This document shows positions 26,781-39,235 of a stretch of DNA of 64,000 bases, one piece after another. Location: positions 542,231 to 606,230 of the forward strand of contig NW_020170415.1 in the NCBI RefSeq assembly GCF_000524195.1, written 5' to 3'. How positions within the stretch are numbered: position 1 is the first letter of the stretch; every line of letters begins with the position of its first letter. This DNA comes from Echinococcus granulosus. Lineage: Eukaryota; Platyhelminthes; Cestoda; Cyclophyllidea; Taeniidae. The notes beneath the pieces are model-generated. The model was not told where the DNA came from. It did not search any database and was given only the letters and a program-made list of their open reading frames with translations. The position numbers were made by a program, and so were the translations under genes.

Positions 26781-29700
26781 ATTTTGATCTAATTCATGTT
26801 TTAAGAAGTCCTTTTTTGCGCATGCAAGGCATTCTACTTTTAACAAAAAGACAAAGCACTTAAATATCCTGAATTCAGACTCGCTTCCAAAAAAGAAACT
26901 TGGAGTTCAGGTTAATGCCATGTGCCATCATGGTGGAGGCTTTGAAATTAAATCTAGAAAGTTGTATACCAATTGTGTGTAGTCATCCCTTAAGCATTAC
27001 GTCCCAATTAATGGCAATAAGTGAAATAAAGTTCTAACACAGCATACGTCACAAATAGTCAAAAAAAACCCACTGCCGAGACCGATTAAAAGTAATAATT
27101 CAAGGATCAGATTTTTTGAGAAATGTACTAAATGTGCGCAGGTAAACCTACTTGTAAAAGCACAGGAGAGGAGCAAACTCCTGACACCCAAGTTGTATTG
27201 AAGATTTCCATCAATTGTCTACCTCGTAGCAGTGTTACTTGATGACAAGATATGTCGACCAATTTACAATTTCACCTGTGATCTTCCATCTTCTGTATTA
27301 AATGTTTTCTGTTGTGACTTATAATACATTCCTACTGTCAAATAGTGATAATAACAGATGATAAAACCAATTTAATAGTCTCATAGTAATATGCAATCTA
27401 TTTATTCGGGGCATAGCTCAAGTTAATCAACAAAGTGATGCAAAATAACTCCTTTTTGGTAGCCGTTTTCTCGGTATTGTCACAACAAAAAAAGCCCCCG
27501 AAGTTTTATAAACAATATCAGCATTGTTGGCACAACGACGCAAAACATTAATTGAGCCCTTAAATGCCTAACGCCTTCTTTTGTTTAAGAAAACACAGCA
27601 TTTTTTTAAAAAAAGTGCAATTTTCAAAAATATGAACGGAAATTTTTCTAAAGTTAAGGGAATTTTAAATTTAAATAAAGATTTATTTACGTTGTAAAAT
27701 CGAATGAGGGAATAAATGTTTCGTGGTGGTGGCCCTATTCACGTCCAAGGAATTTATTAGGGGTGAGGAGTCTTTTAGCCTCAAAGAAAGGCGAAGAGGT
27801 TATAAATGTAGCATTAGGTTGGTGACCAAACCTACAAAATTTGTCGGACTCACATAGGTAAATATGCTTTCTCACCTACAATCCTTCTTTTGAGGTACGC
27901 CCCTGGCGCTCCTATTGTCACTCTTCTGCTTTGGACGTCAGGATTCATCCTGTGAAGTACTATGGACCACGATTCTGTAAATTTACATCCAAGAGGAAAT
28001 CTTACCTACTGGTGGTAGGACGTGCTAGAGGTCTGGTCGACAGTCTTGAAAATCCTGTCCTCCACAAGTTGAGGGAAGTGCAGAGGGATTGTGGACAAGG
28101 CTGGTTCGTATTTTGGGCTAGGCTTCTCTATATCCTAATCACTTTTTAAACCAACTTTTGCATAAAGAAAAAGGACAAGATATTCTCTGATGAGGCTTTC
28201 ATAAATTCCAAATACATGAATCAAGCCTATAAGGTCCATTTTGATTAGATTGTACCCTAGGTCATTAATGGTTAGTGCAGAGACCTCAGAATTGGGAACA
28301 GTGGGACTTTTAGACTGAAAAACTTGAGACCCTGCTATGGCATCAACTTAGTAGCCAAAGTTCACTTAGTTAGATGCATCATTCTTCCTGTAACACCATA
28401 GTCAACTGCCAGAAATATAAATAAAGATGAGTAGAGGAATTCCCCACCTCCTTTACCAATGATAGCGTGCGCTGTGAATTAGGTCAAGATTCCTGAATAT
28501 CATGCCTTATGCAAGGAGAACATCCTCAAAGTTTGGTTGATTTGGCTGGTAGCAGTAAAGTCAAGACGGTACTCTGCAGCTGGCACTTCCTCTATACCGA
28601 CCACTTTTTGTAAGATTAGCTGTTCGTTACAACTCGGAGCAGAATTTGTCCCGTCTAATGACCGCTGCTATAATCTTTGTGTTATTTGCAAAACTTTAAG
28701 AAATTCTACAATAAATCCTGTTCCATAATTTGTCGGCGGACAAAGTTGATGATTTGTAAGATTTGCGAGACAACACGAACTCTTGGAAGTACATTTGTAG
28801 TGACTCTCTGCGGACTAAGCCATCCGCAGCGGACGACCATGATATCTGGATGTGACACCATTAGGCGAAATCGCGATTGCTGTCTGAGCAGAAAGGGTTG
28901 ACTTTGTACTGCCACAGACTCAGCGCCCGAAGAGAACGCATATTATTGTAGATCAGGAGCTGAATGGATAGAGATATGAGCGCTACATGGTGTCCAAATT
29001 GCAGAAGTTGAGGAGTCTAGATCGTTAAATATTCAGTTAAAAGTTTCGTGTGAGGCGGAAGCCCACAAATTCCTCTTCATTAATAGTCTGTCTCAAGAAG
29101 CCACTGACGATCTACCTTCCTTTTTACTTCTCAATTCTCCAGCGTATGCGGCCGGCTAATGTAAAGAAATGAGAAGTAAGCGGTAGAGTAGTGGAAGAGT
29201 GCGAAGAACATTTATGAGCCAATGTTCCCCTTCAGTTCTAAAGTTGAAAGGACCAGGATTGTGACTCTTTTACTAGAGGAAACCACTCTCCTTTACCTTC
29301 GCGTTAGATGTATCGAGTTACTCCAAACTGCAAGTTTTTGGAACTTAATTTATAGTAAACAATACTGCCTAGAATCGAATACACACGAAGCCGACATAGT
29401 CTTCTGCAAATAAAATGATTGTTCATTTAAAGCGTGAAGTAATGAATCGTTTGTCGATGAACATCAACACACAGGCTTATTGTTGGCATACAAAAGCCAC
29501 TTCTTATCACAGATCAATCAGTCGGTCCACAAAAATTTTCGACGCCGTGTAAACTCTACATAGGGGGATGAAGTGAAGTTCTTCAAGCTTATTATTACCT
29601 ACTAGGGTATGTGGGAGGTATCCATTTACATAACTTCTACGGCTCAGTTGATGTCGGTGCACACTTAGTGCTCATCATCCACGTTACACACGTTACACAA

Positions 29701-29899
29701 TGATCTCGAATGTGCAAGTGATCAGCCGCTGGAACCTAACAACTGTAGACCATTTCTAAATAGTTGACTTAACTATCACATTTCCTATGAATGCTGCAAA
29801 AATTTGATGAAAAGCTTCTACACCTATAAAATCCCCTTCGAATTGATAAATCAGGCAATAAACACTTTATGAGGGTTCAAAGTGTCAAAGAATTTGTCC
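26781..29899. other. Gene-poor, partly AT-rich region
   Basis: No gene or repeat could be supported. 27550-27720 is strongly AT-rich with A and T runs. Open frames at 27931-28149 and 28537-28728 have no motif. Confidence 0.35.
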
Positions 29900-30790
29900 T
29901 GTAATATCTTAATTGTTTAACTGTTCGTTTTGGTTACGCAAGTAGTTTAGACTGCCTTTGCACTTCCGATGGTGGTATACCCGCTAGGCCACGCCATTAA
30001 CCCCCTGGGCCCTTCTGTACGTCCACAGTATATGTTCTGCCTAATTACTTTGACATTTTTCTTCGAATGGGAGTCTCAAATTGCTAAATTGGTGGTAATA
30101 TAAAGCGAACTCAATCCTAAAGGAAAACGATTCTGATTCCCGTTCCTGAATGCTAAGCCTTCATGCGACGGAAGAAGGGAGTGTGCTGCTGATGGCAAAA
30201 TCGGTGACGATCCTCAACAAAACCTTTGGAAATGACCTCTACTTTCAGCAACTGCCCAGTCCCGTGTTCTGAAACATTGCGATTGCCAAATAAAGTCATG
30301 CTAGCTGTCAACGAAGTGAATGCACAACACCTACTCCAACCTCTCTACTGGCTGGATGGAATCCAGGGAGATATTTTCTGGGCAGTGCAGCAGTGAGAGG
30401 AAATTGGCGGGTGGAAGTAGACGCGGAACCTCATTTCCTCCTAACTTTTTTGAATCCCGTCTCTTACTAAATGACTGCTTTTAGGCCAGTGTTCCAATGA
30501 TTAGTGATGAACACATGAAATGGTTAGTACATTCCTCCAATCCCACAATGCAGTTCCCAAGAGAGATCAGTGACGTTAAGATCCAATGCCTTCTTAGTTG
30601 CAGGAAAATTCCACGACTTTAGCGGTGTTTTCATGAGGGTTTTTTGGCAATACCAACAACATCGTGATGGCCAAGGCGGGAGGTTGACCAAGAAAACGTC
30701 GAGGATGGCGCCAGAAAAGAGAGGTAGAGTGTTATTCTTTGGTTGGTCTTTTACCTTTTGATTTCAAAAACACGGGTTTTGGATGGCACG
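29900..30790 (+). mobile_element. TRIM-like miniature LTR retrotransposon, 3' LTR truncated
   Basis: The 5' LTR is 29900-30089 (TGTAATATC, then 'ttgtttaactgttcgttttg', to 'ttgctaaat'). A possible primer-binding word 'tggtggtaa' follows at once. The internal region shares words with the copies at 9280 and 48345. A partial 3' LTR starts near 30741 with TGTTATTC and keeps the 'ttgatttcaaaaacac' segment before similarity is lost near 30790. No coding frame is seen. Confidence 0.65.
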
Positions 30791-33185
30791 ACTCTGTTTG
30801 CTTTGCTTTAACAGTTAAATGCATCGAACAAGGCTTTACAAGTTACAAGTTGTTCCGTCGAAGTATATTAAAAACTGTTGAAACTTTGTAGGCACTTAAT
30901 CGGTCCAAAGCATTTAAACGAGAATTTTTTTCACCTATTTTGAGTTTTTCTTCACGCCGACTATGACGATTAACTGCAATTCTCCACCATTAAACGCTAC
31001 TTGTCTTGCCTTCTTCACCGTCTGCAAAATGAAACGATTTGTGCATGGACGAAAGAGAGTAGGTGGGAAAGCTGGCTTGAACACGTTTGACTTACTACAG
31101 ACAAACAACCATTGCTAGCTCTGTTTCGAACCGCATTCATTTTGACGCGAAATATGGACAGTGCTCATTCAAACAAGTATTTTGGTATAAAACCAAGGCA
31201 GAAACCTCAATTAAATATCCTTTTGGTCGAAAAGCTTTTATAATATTATGGCAAAATATCTAAAAAGTGCTGGAAATATTAACTCATTTTCCCAACAAAG
31301 ATGGAGTTTTTTTGAGTACCTCAGAAAACTTGGCTATTCCATTGAAAGAAGGAGATCTCATCTAACTGGAATATAGTTCGTCCATTCAACTATTCAAGGG
31401 ACGTAAACAACACATATGGCCATTCATTATCTGTGGTTTTATTAATCAAGTCGTAGAAAGACAGAATTACATCTAGTGGTTTTGGTTAAGGAAAAACCCA
31501 AGTCGCCTTGTGCCGCATTCAGGTTGGTATAATCCTGAACCCACAACCTCTAGCGTGGCCTTTAATTTCGTGACGATATCTGCACACCCATTGAACTAAG
31601 TGATGGGAAATAGAATGCTTGCCTTTCTGTTCTTCCACAAATTGACAAAATAATCCATTAATACTAATTGAACTTATGAAGACTTCGGGTTTATGGAGTT
31701 GAAATTCCTTTAAAAGTCCCATTGCTGACCAAAAAGTAGTTTCTTGCTGCCTTTTTGCTCTCTAAAAGCACTCCGCGTGTAATTGTGGAGGAGTGAAACA
31801 CCACTGCAACCATGATACTGACCTTCACCGTCCTCCCTCGCCCCGTGAAGTTGTTTCGGTGGATTTTGAGCATCAAATCAGCGCAATCTTCCTGTGGTTT
31901 CAATAATTCTGTGATTTTTAATATACGCAAACATCCATAAACACCAATTAATAGATCCAATCAATAACAAAACTTCTAATGTAGATTTCAAAATCAAATC
32001 TTTTTTTACAAATAATGGTGCAATTTTCAGTCCAGGTTACCATCTTACCAACCTCATATTAGATTACTCTTTGAATGGGGAGTCTCAGAGTCAGTTCTTA
32101 TTTCGATCATTTATATTGCTTCAGTAAAGTTGGGAAAACACTACAATGCTAGCTCTACTTATAGTAGCGTCGCGCGACTTTTAACTCGGCTATAACGAAG
32201 AATTGAACCCACAATCGCCGCATTTTATTATTGTACCGCAAAACAAAACGCTCATTTAATGTTCGTACACCATAATTTACATAAAACCACAGTCTTACCA
32301 GCAAGACACCGGTATACCCTTTACAAGCATCAGTCATTTATTCAGATGATAAAGAATTTGACTTTTTCAGTAAATAAAAGACCTTCAAAGGCTTAATTGT
32401 GTCAATTTTACCATTTTTGAAGCCAGGAGTTAGATTGAATTGAGTTGATTTGGGTTGCAATAACGACCTCTGCCTCAATGCCTTACCTCCCTAAATGGTG
32501 TACTATGCGCCTTTCTTAATATTCCCAACAATAGTGGGTGGTTTAAAAAATGGGCGAAACCAAGAAAAACTTTTTTATAGGCAGGGACAGCAGTGATTTC
32601 ATAACAACTCTTGAATTGGTCCCATGGTTTGAGCACTACATCCGGAATTGGAAGTGGAATCGTGGTACAAGTTCATCTTCAGGCGCCACTTTGTCGACAT
32701 GAATATTATTGTCGGGTTTACTAAAGTAACTTTGTCATCGACTCCGTTTTCTTTGCCCTCCATTTCGATAACCTTGGCGATGAATTGAGGACTCGTCCTA
32801 CCTTACTTGATATTAAGCTATTTGAGGTAACACCCAAGATTTTATCAATAGGAGAAACTCCTGATCCTTAAAATAAAATAAACAAACATCTTTTGAATGT
32901 GTGTACATTATGCTAAACCTAAAGGCTAAAAGAGGATTTTGTCCCGGACACCTCAAATCATTTAACAGATCGCCATTGTGGTGGGTCATTTCCCGTATTT
33001 CTGATCACAGAGGTGAAAATACAAATAAATTTGCTAAGAATTCATTTTCTTTCAACTTTAAAAAGCAAAGAAAGTGCACCATTATCTAGAACCTGATATC
33101 ACCCACAGCCTATAGATATCGAGGAGGTTGGAAGTAGTCAGACCAAGTGGACATATCCCATTGGTCCGTTTGTCCTCGCCTCGAG
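30791..33185. other. Non-coding region upstream of the neuropeptide F gene
   Basis: Nothing was recognised apart from the promoter elements described at its right-hand end. Open frames are short and without motifs. Confidence 0.4.
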
Positions 33186-33242
33186 TATAAAAACCGGAGG
33201 TGCGCAGAGGCCATTTCAGATGCCGTACAATCACAAATAACA
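33186..33242 (+). promoter_or_regulatory. Probable TATA box and non-coding first exon of the neuropeptide F gene
   Basis: A clean TATAAAAA at 33186-33193 sits in a GC-richer setting. A transcription start would be expected near 33215-33220. About 25 bases later a strong splice donor (gtaagt at 33243) could end a short non-coding exon at 33242. It would join the acceptor 'aatttcag' ending at 33699, eleven bases before the start codon. The arrangement is inferred from consensus sites only; no transcript evidence is available. Confidence 0.5.
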
Positions 33243-33710
33243 GTAAGTTGTTCTTCATTTGTCGACTCTTTCGTAGTTTGCATTTCAACGAGAGCTTACT
33301 TACATGGAGCAGCCATCGTGATTTTGCCTTCATGTTTTAAAACACTTTCCCCATTCTCCCAAAAAATAAACTTTTTAATTTAAGATGTTGTAATTTTCAG
33401 TTGAAATGAATTCCAGAAATCTTTACGCCTAGGTAATGTACTCCTACTTCCCAACTGTTATTCATTTCACGTTCACAGTTTATAGTATCATCTCAACGAT
33501 ACCCCTCAAAGATGTCAGTAATATCTGACCTGTAGTTAACACTGTCTAGTTATACCTTCTGACAAAAACATGAAAAGCAACTTTTTCACGAATTAACCTA
33601 CGATATCCATAATTACTAATGAAGGGGCCTGACCACCAAGAAAAAGCTTAATTAACCCCATACTTTCTTTCTAAGTGGTTAATTACTGTCCAATTTCAGA
33701 TTGGGAAGAG

Positions 33711-34147
33711 ATGTTTGCCTTCATGAAATCAGCACCCATCCATTTGGCTGTTCTTCTAACCTTAATGGTTCCGCTGAACACCGCTGGTCTACACATTGAC
33801 GAGCGTCGGTTGGCACGAGCCGCGACTGCCCTTAGACACCAAATGGAGCAGCAACAACAGGATCAGTTGCAGTATCCTCCACCGCTGTATGCTCCTATAG
33901 ACGTGTTGGATGATGGTCTCACCAACATTGACTATGCAAAGCGAGCTGATCCTCTCTCGATCATCAACCCGCCCGAATCTGTTCTTAGCAATCCTGCCGC
34001 TTTGCGAGACTATCTGCGACAAGTGAATGAGTACTTCGCGATCATTGGACGACCAAGGTATGATCACCGTCTATCTAACAAATCAACAAACTGGTTGAAA
34101 CTTGGATCTAAGTGTTTTTTTATGTACATTTTTGCAGGTTCGGCTGA
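33711..34147 (+). CDS. npf: Neuropeptide F (NPF/NPY family) precursor, 118 residues
   Basis: Secreted neuropeptide precursor. Exons: 33711-34057 and 34138-34147, split by an 80-base GT-AG intron. Residues 1-26 are a signal peptide with a hydrophobic core ([11 protein letters not shown]). A Gln-rich spacer follows, then a dibasic Lys-Arg cleavage site at 77-78. The predicted mature peptide (79-117) is 39 residues and ends [11 protein letters not shown]. The last residue, Gly118, is the amide donor and the stop follows immediately. The intron falls after the second base of the penultimate Arg codon, the position conserved through the NPY/NPF superfamily. Without splicing, the frame reads GRPRY followed by nonsense residues, so the tiny second exon is required. 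The C-terminal part strongly resembles Moniezia NPF. An upstream ATG at 33675 exists in the same frame, but it lies before the acceptor at 33699 and gives no signal peptide at the N-terminus, so 33711 is preferred. Confidence 0.95.
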
Positions 34148-34503
34148 AGATTCTTTAGTGGAGGCCTTACACATTTCCACGAACATTGCTGTGTCCTGTT
34201 GCATTTGTTCGACTACGATTTTCCCGTTAATTAAACCATTTGGGTCAAAAATAGATTTTTTTATGGGTATTAAAGACTTTTATGACTCTTTAGTCTGTCG
34301 AAGTTGTCTTAGAGTTCCCCAGGCAAAGGTCAGGTAAAAGATAAAAATGACGATTTATCTAGCGCTTACCGATGTGGATGTTTTCAAATAGCAGAAAAAT
34401 CTATCTCAACTGTGTGGGATAGTTGATAGATGGAGAAATTCTCGCACTTTATAAGGTGGATCCACAGAGACTTCATCAAAAATTTTGAGTTCATAAGCTA
34501 CTG

Positions 34504-34509
34504 AATAAA
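34504..34509 (+). promoter_or_regulatory. Candidate polyadenylation signal of the neuropeptide F gene
   Basis: AATAAA lies 357 bases after the NPF stop codon. A weaker ATTAAA variant at 34230-34235 is nearer and could be used instead. Confidence 0.4.
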
Positions 34510-34844
34510 CTGACTTTACAAATAGCTCCACAATTAAGAAAAATATGGTTCCGGCATTTGAACCACAATGGTAATCAGAATACCCTAAAGGAAGAAAAAT
34601 ACTTAAAACCCAAACAACTGTATATTTATTGTTAAAAAGTAGCTGCCTTCGCTTGCTGAATTGATTGGCTTTATGCAAGGCAGAAGTTATATAGACAGCC
34701 ATTTATTGGAGCTGTAAAAATCCCAAACTTTGGAGGTCACTTTTTTAAGTCGGTTAGCCCGACGACGGAAATTAAGCAATATTCCACACTTTCAAGCTGA
34801 AACAATTAAAACTTCTTGCTCTCCCTAGGAATGGCGCTTCCGGT

Positions 34845-34990
34845 CCTTCCTGAAGTCGTGGCGCTGAAGTACGGAAGGCTTGGCAAGGTATTGGGTGTCC
34901 TAGAGGCCATGCCACCCAGCGGAAGCACAATAGCCGAGCCTCAAGTGCCGGCGAAGCCAAAGTGAAGAGCTAAACAAACAGCCAAAGTTA
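34845..34990 (-). repeat. Solo LTR of the TRIM-like family, inverted
   Basis: On the minus strand: 'tgtttgtttagctcttcact', then 'ttggcttcgccggcacttga', 'ggctcggctattgtgcttcc' and 'gctgggtggcatggcctcta'. This is one of the better preserved LTR 5' halves. It lies about 700 bases downstream of the NPF gene. Confidence 0.65.
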
Positions 34991-37900
34991 TACATTTGAA
35001 ATAAGTAATGGCTGGTTTTACTTTTGCTAAACTTATTTTGTTAGTCAAATCGAGAAATTTTTCGTGGGATAAATCACGGCTTGAGGCGGAGTACTTCAGC
35101 TCACGCTTAATCAGTCATCAGGAAAAAGGAAATTACATTTTCCAAATGTTTCGTGCTTCACTATACCAGTCGTGAGGTTGAATTCTAGTTTATTGTTAGA
35201 TCTCACCCTTACCAAAATATTGGACCTTCATCTGTAAAGACTGAAATTTTGGAGCAGCAAAAATGCCGCCACAACGACGAGCTGCCTTAAATAAGGGTGA
35301 ATGAGCAAAATATAGTCACTAACTACTAAAATAATAGAGTTTTTTCAGTCATATGCCGCCGATTTTTGCACAATAATTTTTACACCAAATTTCTGAATGT
35401 ATCACGGCTTTGATCTTTTCACGAGTGTAACAATGGCAATGTAACAGCAATGCGTTTGGTTTCGGGGTGTAAGCCAAGAGATTAGGGTAGGGCAAGCCAT
35501 TAAAAATGTTTTTATTTTGCTTAAGGGGCACACACGATATACAATGCTCGACATTACCTAAAAAAGCTGTCTGGAGCATTAGGGATCACGTTACCTCATC
35601 AAGCGTTGTGAAAGTAGACGGGGAACCATGACCCTATGCAGCACGACCTATTCTAGGACAGTCTAACTTCACTTCGTTGTCAGTGCACCTTCTAAGACTC
35701 AGACTTCGCAGCCTATAATGATGCGTTGGAGAAAATACTGGCCTTTCTCACCAAAATGCGCCGTCGCCCCATTGCGAAATTCAATTACTCTGTGCTGATC
35801 CAGGTTGAAGAGCCATCTGCCATTCTGCGTGTGCTGACTTCTTCAAATTGCCAGCCTTTGTAAATCATCTTGTTTGCCATCTCTGCAGATTCGTCTATCC
35901 TTTCAGCTTTTTTATCACTTATTACCCGGAAGTGAGGTATCCAGAATTAGGCATTACACAGAAATGACTTTTGAGGCTGTGAGGTAGAAATTTATCTCAA
36001 GCAAAGCCGTCATTACCAGCCCTTGTAACAGCTGCATCATTCAAACAGCTCACCATCGTTAAGCATCCTGGCACAGCGATGCCTGTGAGCTATTTTACAG
36101 ATCTTTATGAGTTTTGCACTTATGTCCATTAAAAATTTTTTCGTTACATGCGATTGCTACTGTCATCTTGGCTAAGGGTGGCCTGACTGACTCTAGAGGT
36201 CTGTCCCTACTGTAGCATGCCTTTCCAACACTGCGAATTCACTATTGCAGGTTTGACCTTGAGACCTGTCGAGTTCCCAACCAGAGTACTTGGAAGACAA
36301 AGACTTCGATTCGGATGGTTCCATTTGCTAACGCTGCGAGTCAGCGTGATTGTTGACCGGGTAATCGGGACACAGGGGTGGTTCCAGTCTTGCATATCCA
36401 TGGTATTTTTAATAACCGTGAACTTATGGTGATTAGAGATACAAATGTAATAGTAATCGATACAAATTAAGGGATAATAAAAAATGTCAGTGGAGACAAT
36501 AACCGGAACGAAACCCCTAAGACCCTATAAAACCTGAGTGCAATCTTGGGGTTGTTGACATCCCTAGCAATTTGAGTACCTCAACAAGGAATTAGCAATT
36601 CCTTTAAATAAATCGCCCCTCCCGAAATGCTAAAACTTTAGACAAATATTGGAATGAGGAATACCCATATGTATTACGGTGACTACTCCAGGAAGTTTTA
36701 TTCTGCTGTATTAAATTAAAGCCCAATCTTCCGAATCTTTTGCCCTTATTAATAAAGAAGAAGAGACGCTTTTCCTCGTAAAACTAGCAAATCTTTTGTA
36801 GCCATTTTTACCATCACCTAAAAAATATTTAAGCCCTCTAAAAATCACCGTCAGCTTAATTAATTGCTTTTAGGCCCGAATTTAAGAAGAGAGAATATTG
36901 TTTTTGGCACCGGCGCGTGGACTATTTCGCTAATTTGACTCCTTTAATTGTAGTCCTTGGGAGGTATTTGTTGACAGCATTACACAGTTTCGTGTTTAAG
37001 TAATAAATCAACTTAAATAACGAGGCTGTTGTGGCACCCAAGTCCTTCCTAAGATGCTATAAGATGCACGACTGCGGACAGAATGAGAGGTATGAAACGC
37101 TATTGCGACAAGATAATGAAGAAGGCCACGAAATTGATAGGCCCCGCACGGTTAAGCATACAGCTTTAAAAAGGTTATCGCGCACAATCAACCTCTACTT
37201 TTAGTCGTCATCCAAGGCGTTATTCGCAGAGTCGGTGCCCTGAAAAACGCCCTAGCTGCAAGGTGTCTGGTGACAAAGTCGGTCACATGCCTCGCCGATC
37301 CCGATAAGTTCCTTGTCATGCACTCCTTGTGACTTGTACAGTCGACTATCACTGATTTTGTGCTCCTCGACGTGGTTCATTGCCCTATCTTTATTTCCAT
37401 GTGCATATGTCACAAAATGAAACCAACTGATAAAATTTACGAGTTAGGTTATTAGAGCTGGTGTTTAGTCTCCTCAGCACCACACTCCAATTTGCTATCA
37501 CCCAACCATCAGGAGTTTCATTCCGCTACGGAGAACGTTGGGAGGAGGGAGGAAGAAAGACATTTGCATAACTGATATGCTTCTGTCCATATTTTGTACT
37601 CGACTCCACAATGGACGTCTTCAAATCATTCCAATCTGGTCTCATTGCAGCAGTAAATTACCTTCTGCATTTGGCTTCCAAAGGTTCAGCCATCCAGAGT
37701 ACAAGGATTCTCCCTTAAAATTTGGTATTGCGTCAATAAAACCTTTGTTTTTGGTCAGTTGGATTGGGTTTATTCACCACTGCCATGACTGTAACAACTG
37801 AGCCCTCGCAAGGGTTTAAAATGTTATTGAATTTGGCTTATAATCCACCATCTAGGTTCAGAAAGGCCGATAGACTGTTGATACAACTGGTGTGGACGGA

Positions 37901-38829
37901 GCGACCAGAAGTGCAGTCGTGTGGAACCCAATTTTAGGGAAATTGAAGATCCTGAGTAAAATGCGTGGGATCATTACAATTTTGCCACAGAACTTCCAGA
38001 GGACCATTCATTGTAACTCACTTCGACCTTGTAATCCTACAAATGGACAGATTGTCTCTCCGGCTAATCGTATCCTCTTTACAAAAAGTACAGCGCTCAA
38101 TTGTATAGGGAATTAATTGTACGGGTAAAAAGGCATCAAAACATAGGATGAAAAACGTCCACAAAACCCAAAGTGTTTTAAAAGAACAAAATGGAATTGA
38201 TAAATTTATCTAAACTTTCGTGTAAGAAGGAAAATTTAAACAAAAAATGTCTGAATCCATTATTGTGCTAACTTTTTTGTGCGACGGTTGCCCTGCCAAC
38301 TAATTGCCCACACTTTGGCCATTGACGGGGGGGAAATCGAGTTGTTTATTAACGGTTTTGTTAACTAATTGACGCTTTCTCCGCTAGTGTCACAGCAGAT
38401 GCTAGTAGTTATTACTAGCTTTTAAACCACTGCAGACGTAGGAAGTCCTACATTTTTGGATGTAGAACGGCATGACTTTAAGCAAAGTTGCCGTATGTTG
38501 GCTGGGTCGGCCGGTTGTCATTCAGAGGCCTTGATCACAAAAGTGATAGAGGTAATTCACTAAGTGTGATAGCGCCTAAATTACTAGATAAATCATTGAT
38601 TTTAATAGATTTTCTCGACAAAATGTAATCTAGGATTTTTGTCCAAGTAATAAGTGTCAAGATGCATTCCAAATGAATGGACAAACTGCGCAGAAGGGGT
38701 TAAAATAAGTTGATAGAAATACAAAACTTTTGGTTATTTAGCCAGTGAGAAGGATGGACTGCGAAGGTGCGCATTTCTACTTTAAAAATGAGAAATGTTG
38801 CCTATGTGCCGAAGAGGAGTCTGAGTCAA
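34991..38829. other. Gene-poor region, nothing firmly recognised
   Basis: A 53-codon frame at 35702-35863 (plus) reads like protein (it contains ALEKILAFLTKMRRR) but has no start codon, no clear splice partners and no family I can name. Other frames are shorter or without motifs. Confidence 0.35.
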
Positions 38830-38839
38830 ATGGAAAAGC

Positions 38840-39235
38840 AGGTAAAAAAGGATTTTAAGTAGGAGAATGAGTGTGATGAAGTGTTCAAAGTACTGGGGCG
38901 AATGCTCTGCTCCAAACCAATTCTAGCATTACCGCACTTTGAACCAAGCGCTCCACCATTCGCACTGGATACTGACGGTGACAATGTGGCCGTTAGCAGT
39001 ATACTCTCACAAAAGGAGTTTGTTGTCTTCACAGTGGATAGACACTTCAAACATTGCCTGATAGAGAGGAAGTTCATGGCTAGAACGAATCGCCAGATTC
39101 TGAGTGATCTGATTAAAAACAACGAAGGGGATAGATCGTTTGGTTGAGCGTTGGTACTAGGAGCTGCAGCGGTAGGATTTCACAGCGCAGTACAGGAAGG
39201 AAAATATACATGATAATGCACACGCCTTGTCTCGC
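38840..39235 (+). pseudogene. Degenerate Ty3/gypsy reverse transcriptase-RNase H fragment
   Basis: The frame ending at 39147 contains CSKPILALPHFE, FALDTDGD and SSILSQ, the junction between reverse transcriptase and RNase H in gypsy elements. It then jumps to KEFVVF and RHFKHCLIERKFMARTN, the later RNase H part. The roughly 30 residues normally between these blocks are missing. After a one-base frame change near 39128 the sequence continues IDRLVERW, then DFTAQYRK and HDNAHALSRRP, the end of RNase H. Stop codons interrupt this second frame and the part upstream of 38870. The fragment cannot encode a working enzyme. No LTRs, gag or convincing integrase were found around it. Confidence 0.8.

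Noticed and set aside
33675..33710. NPF translation starting at the upstream ATG (33675)
   Set aside because: It lies before a good splice acceptor (33699) and would place twelve polar residues before the signal peptide.
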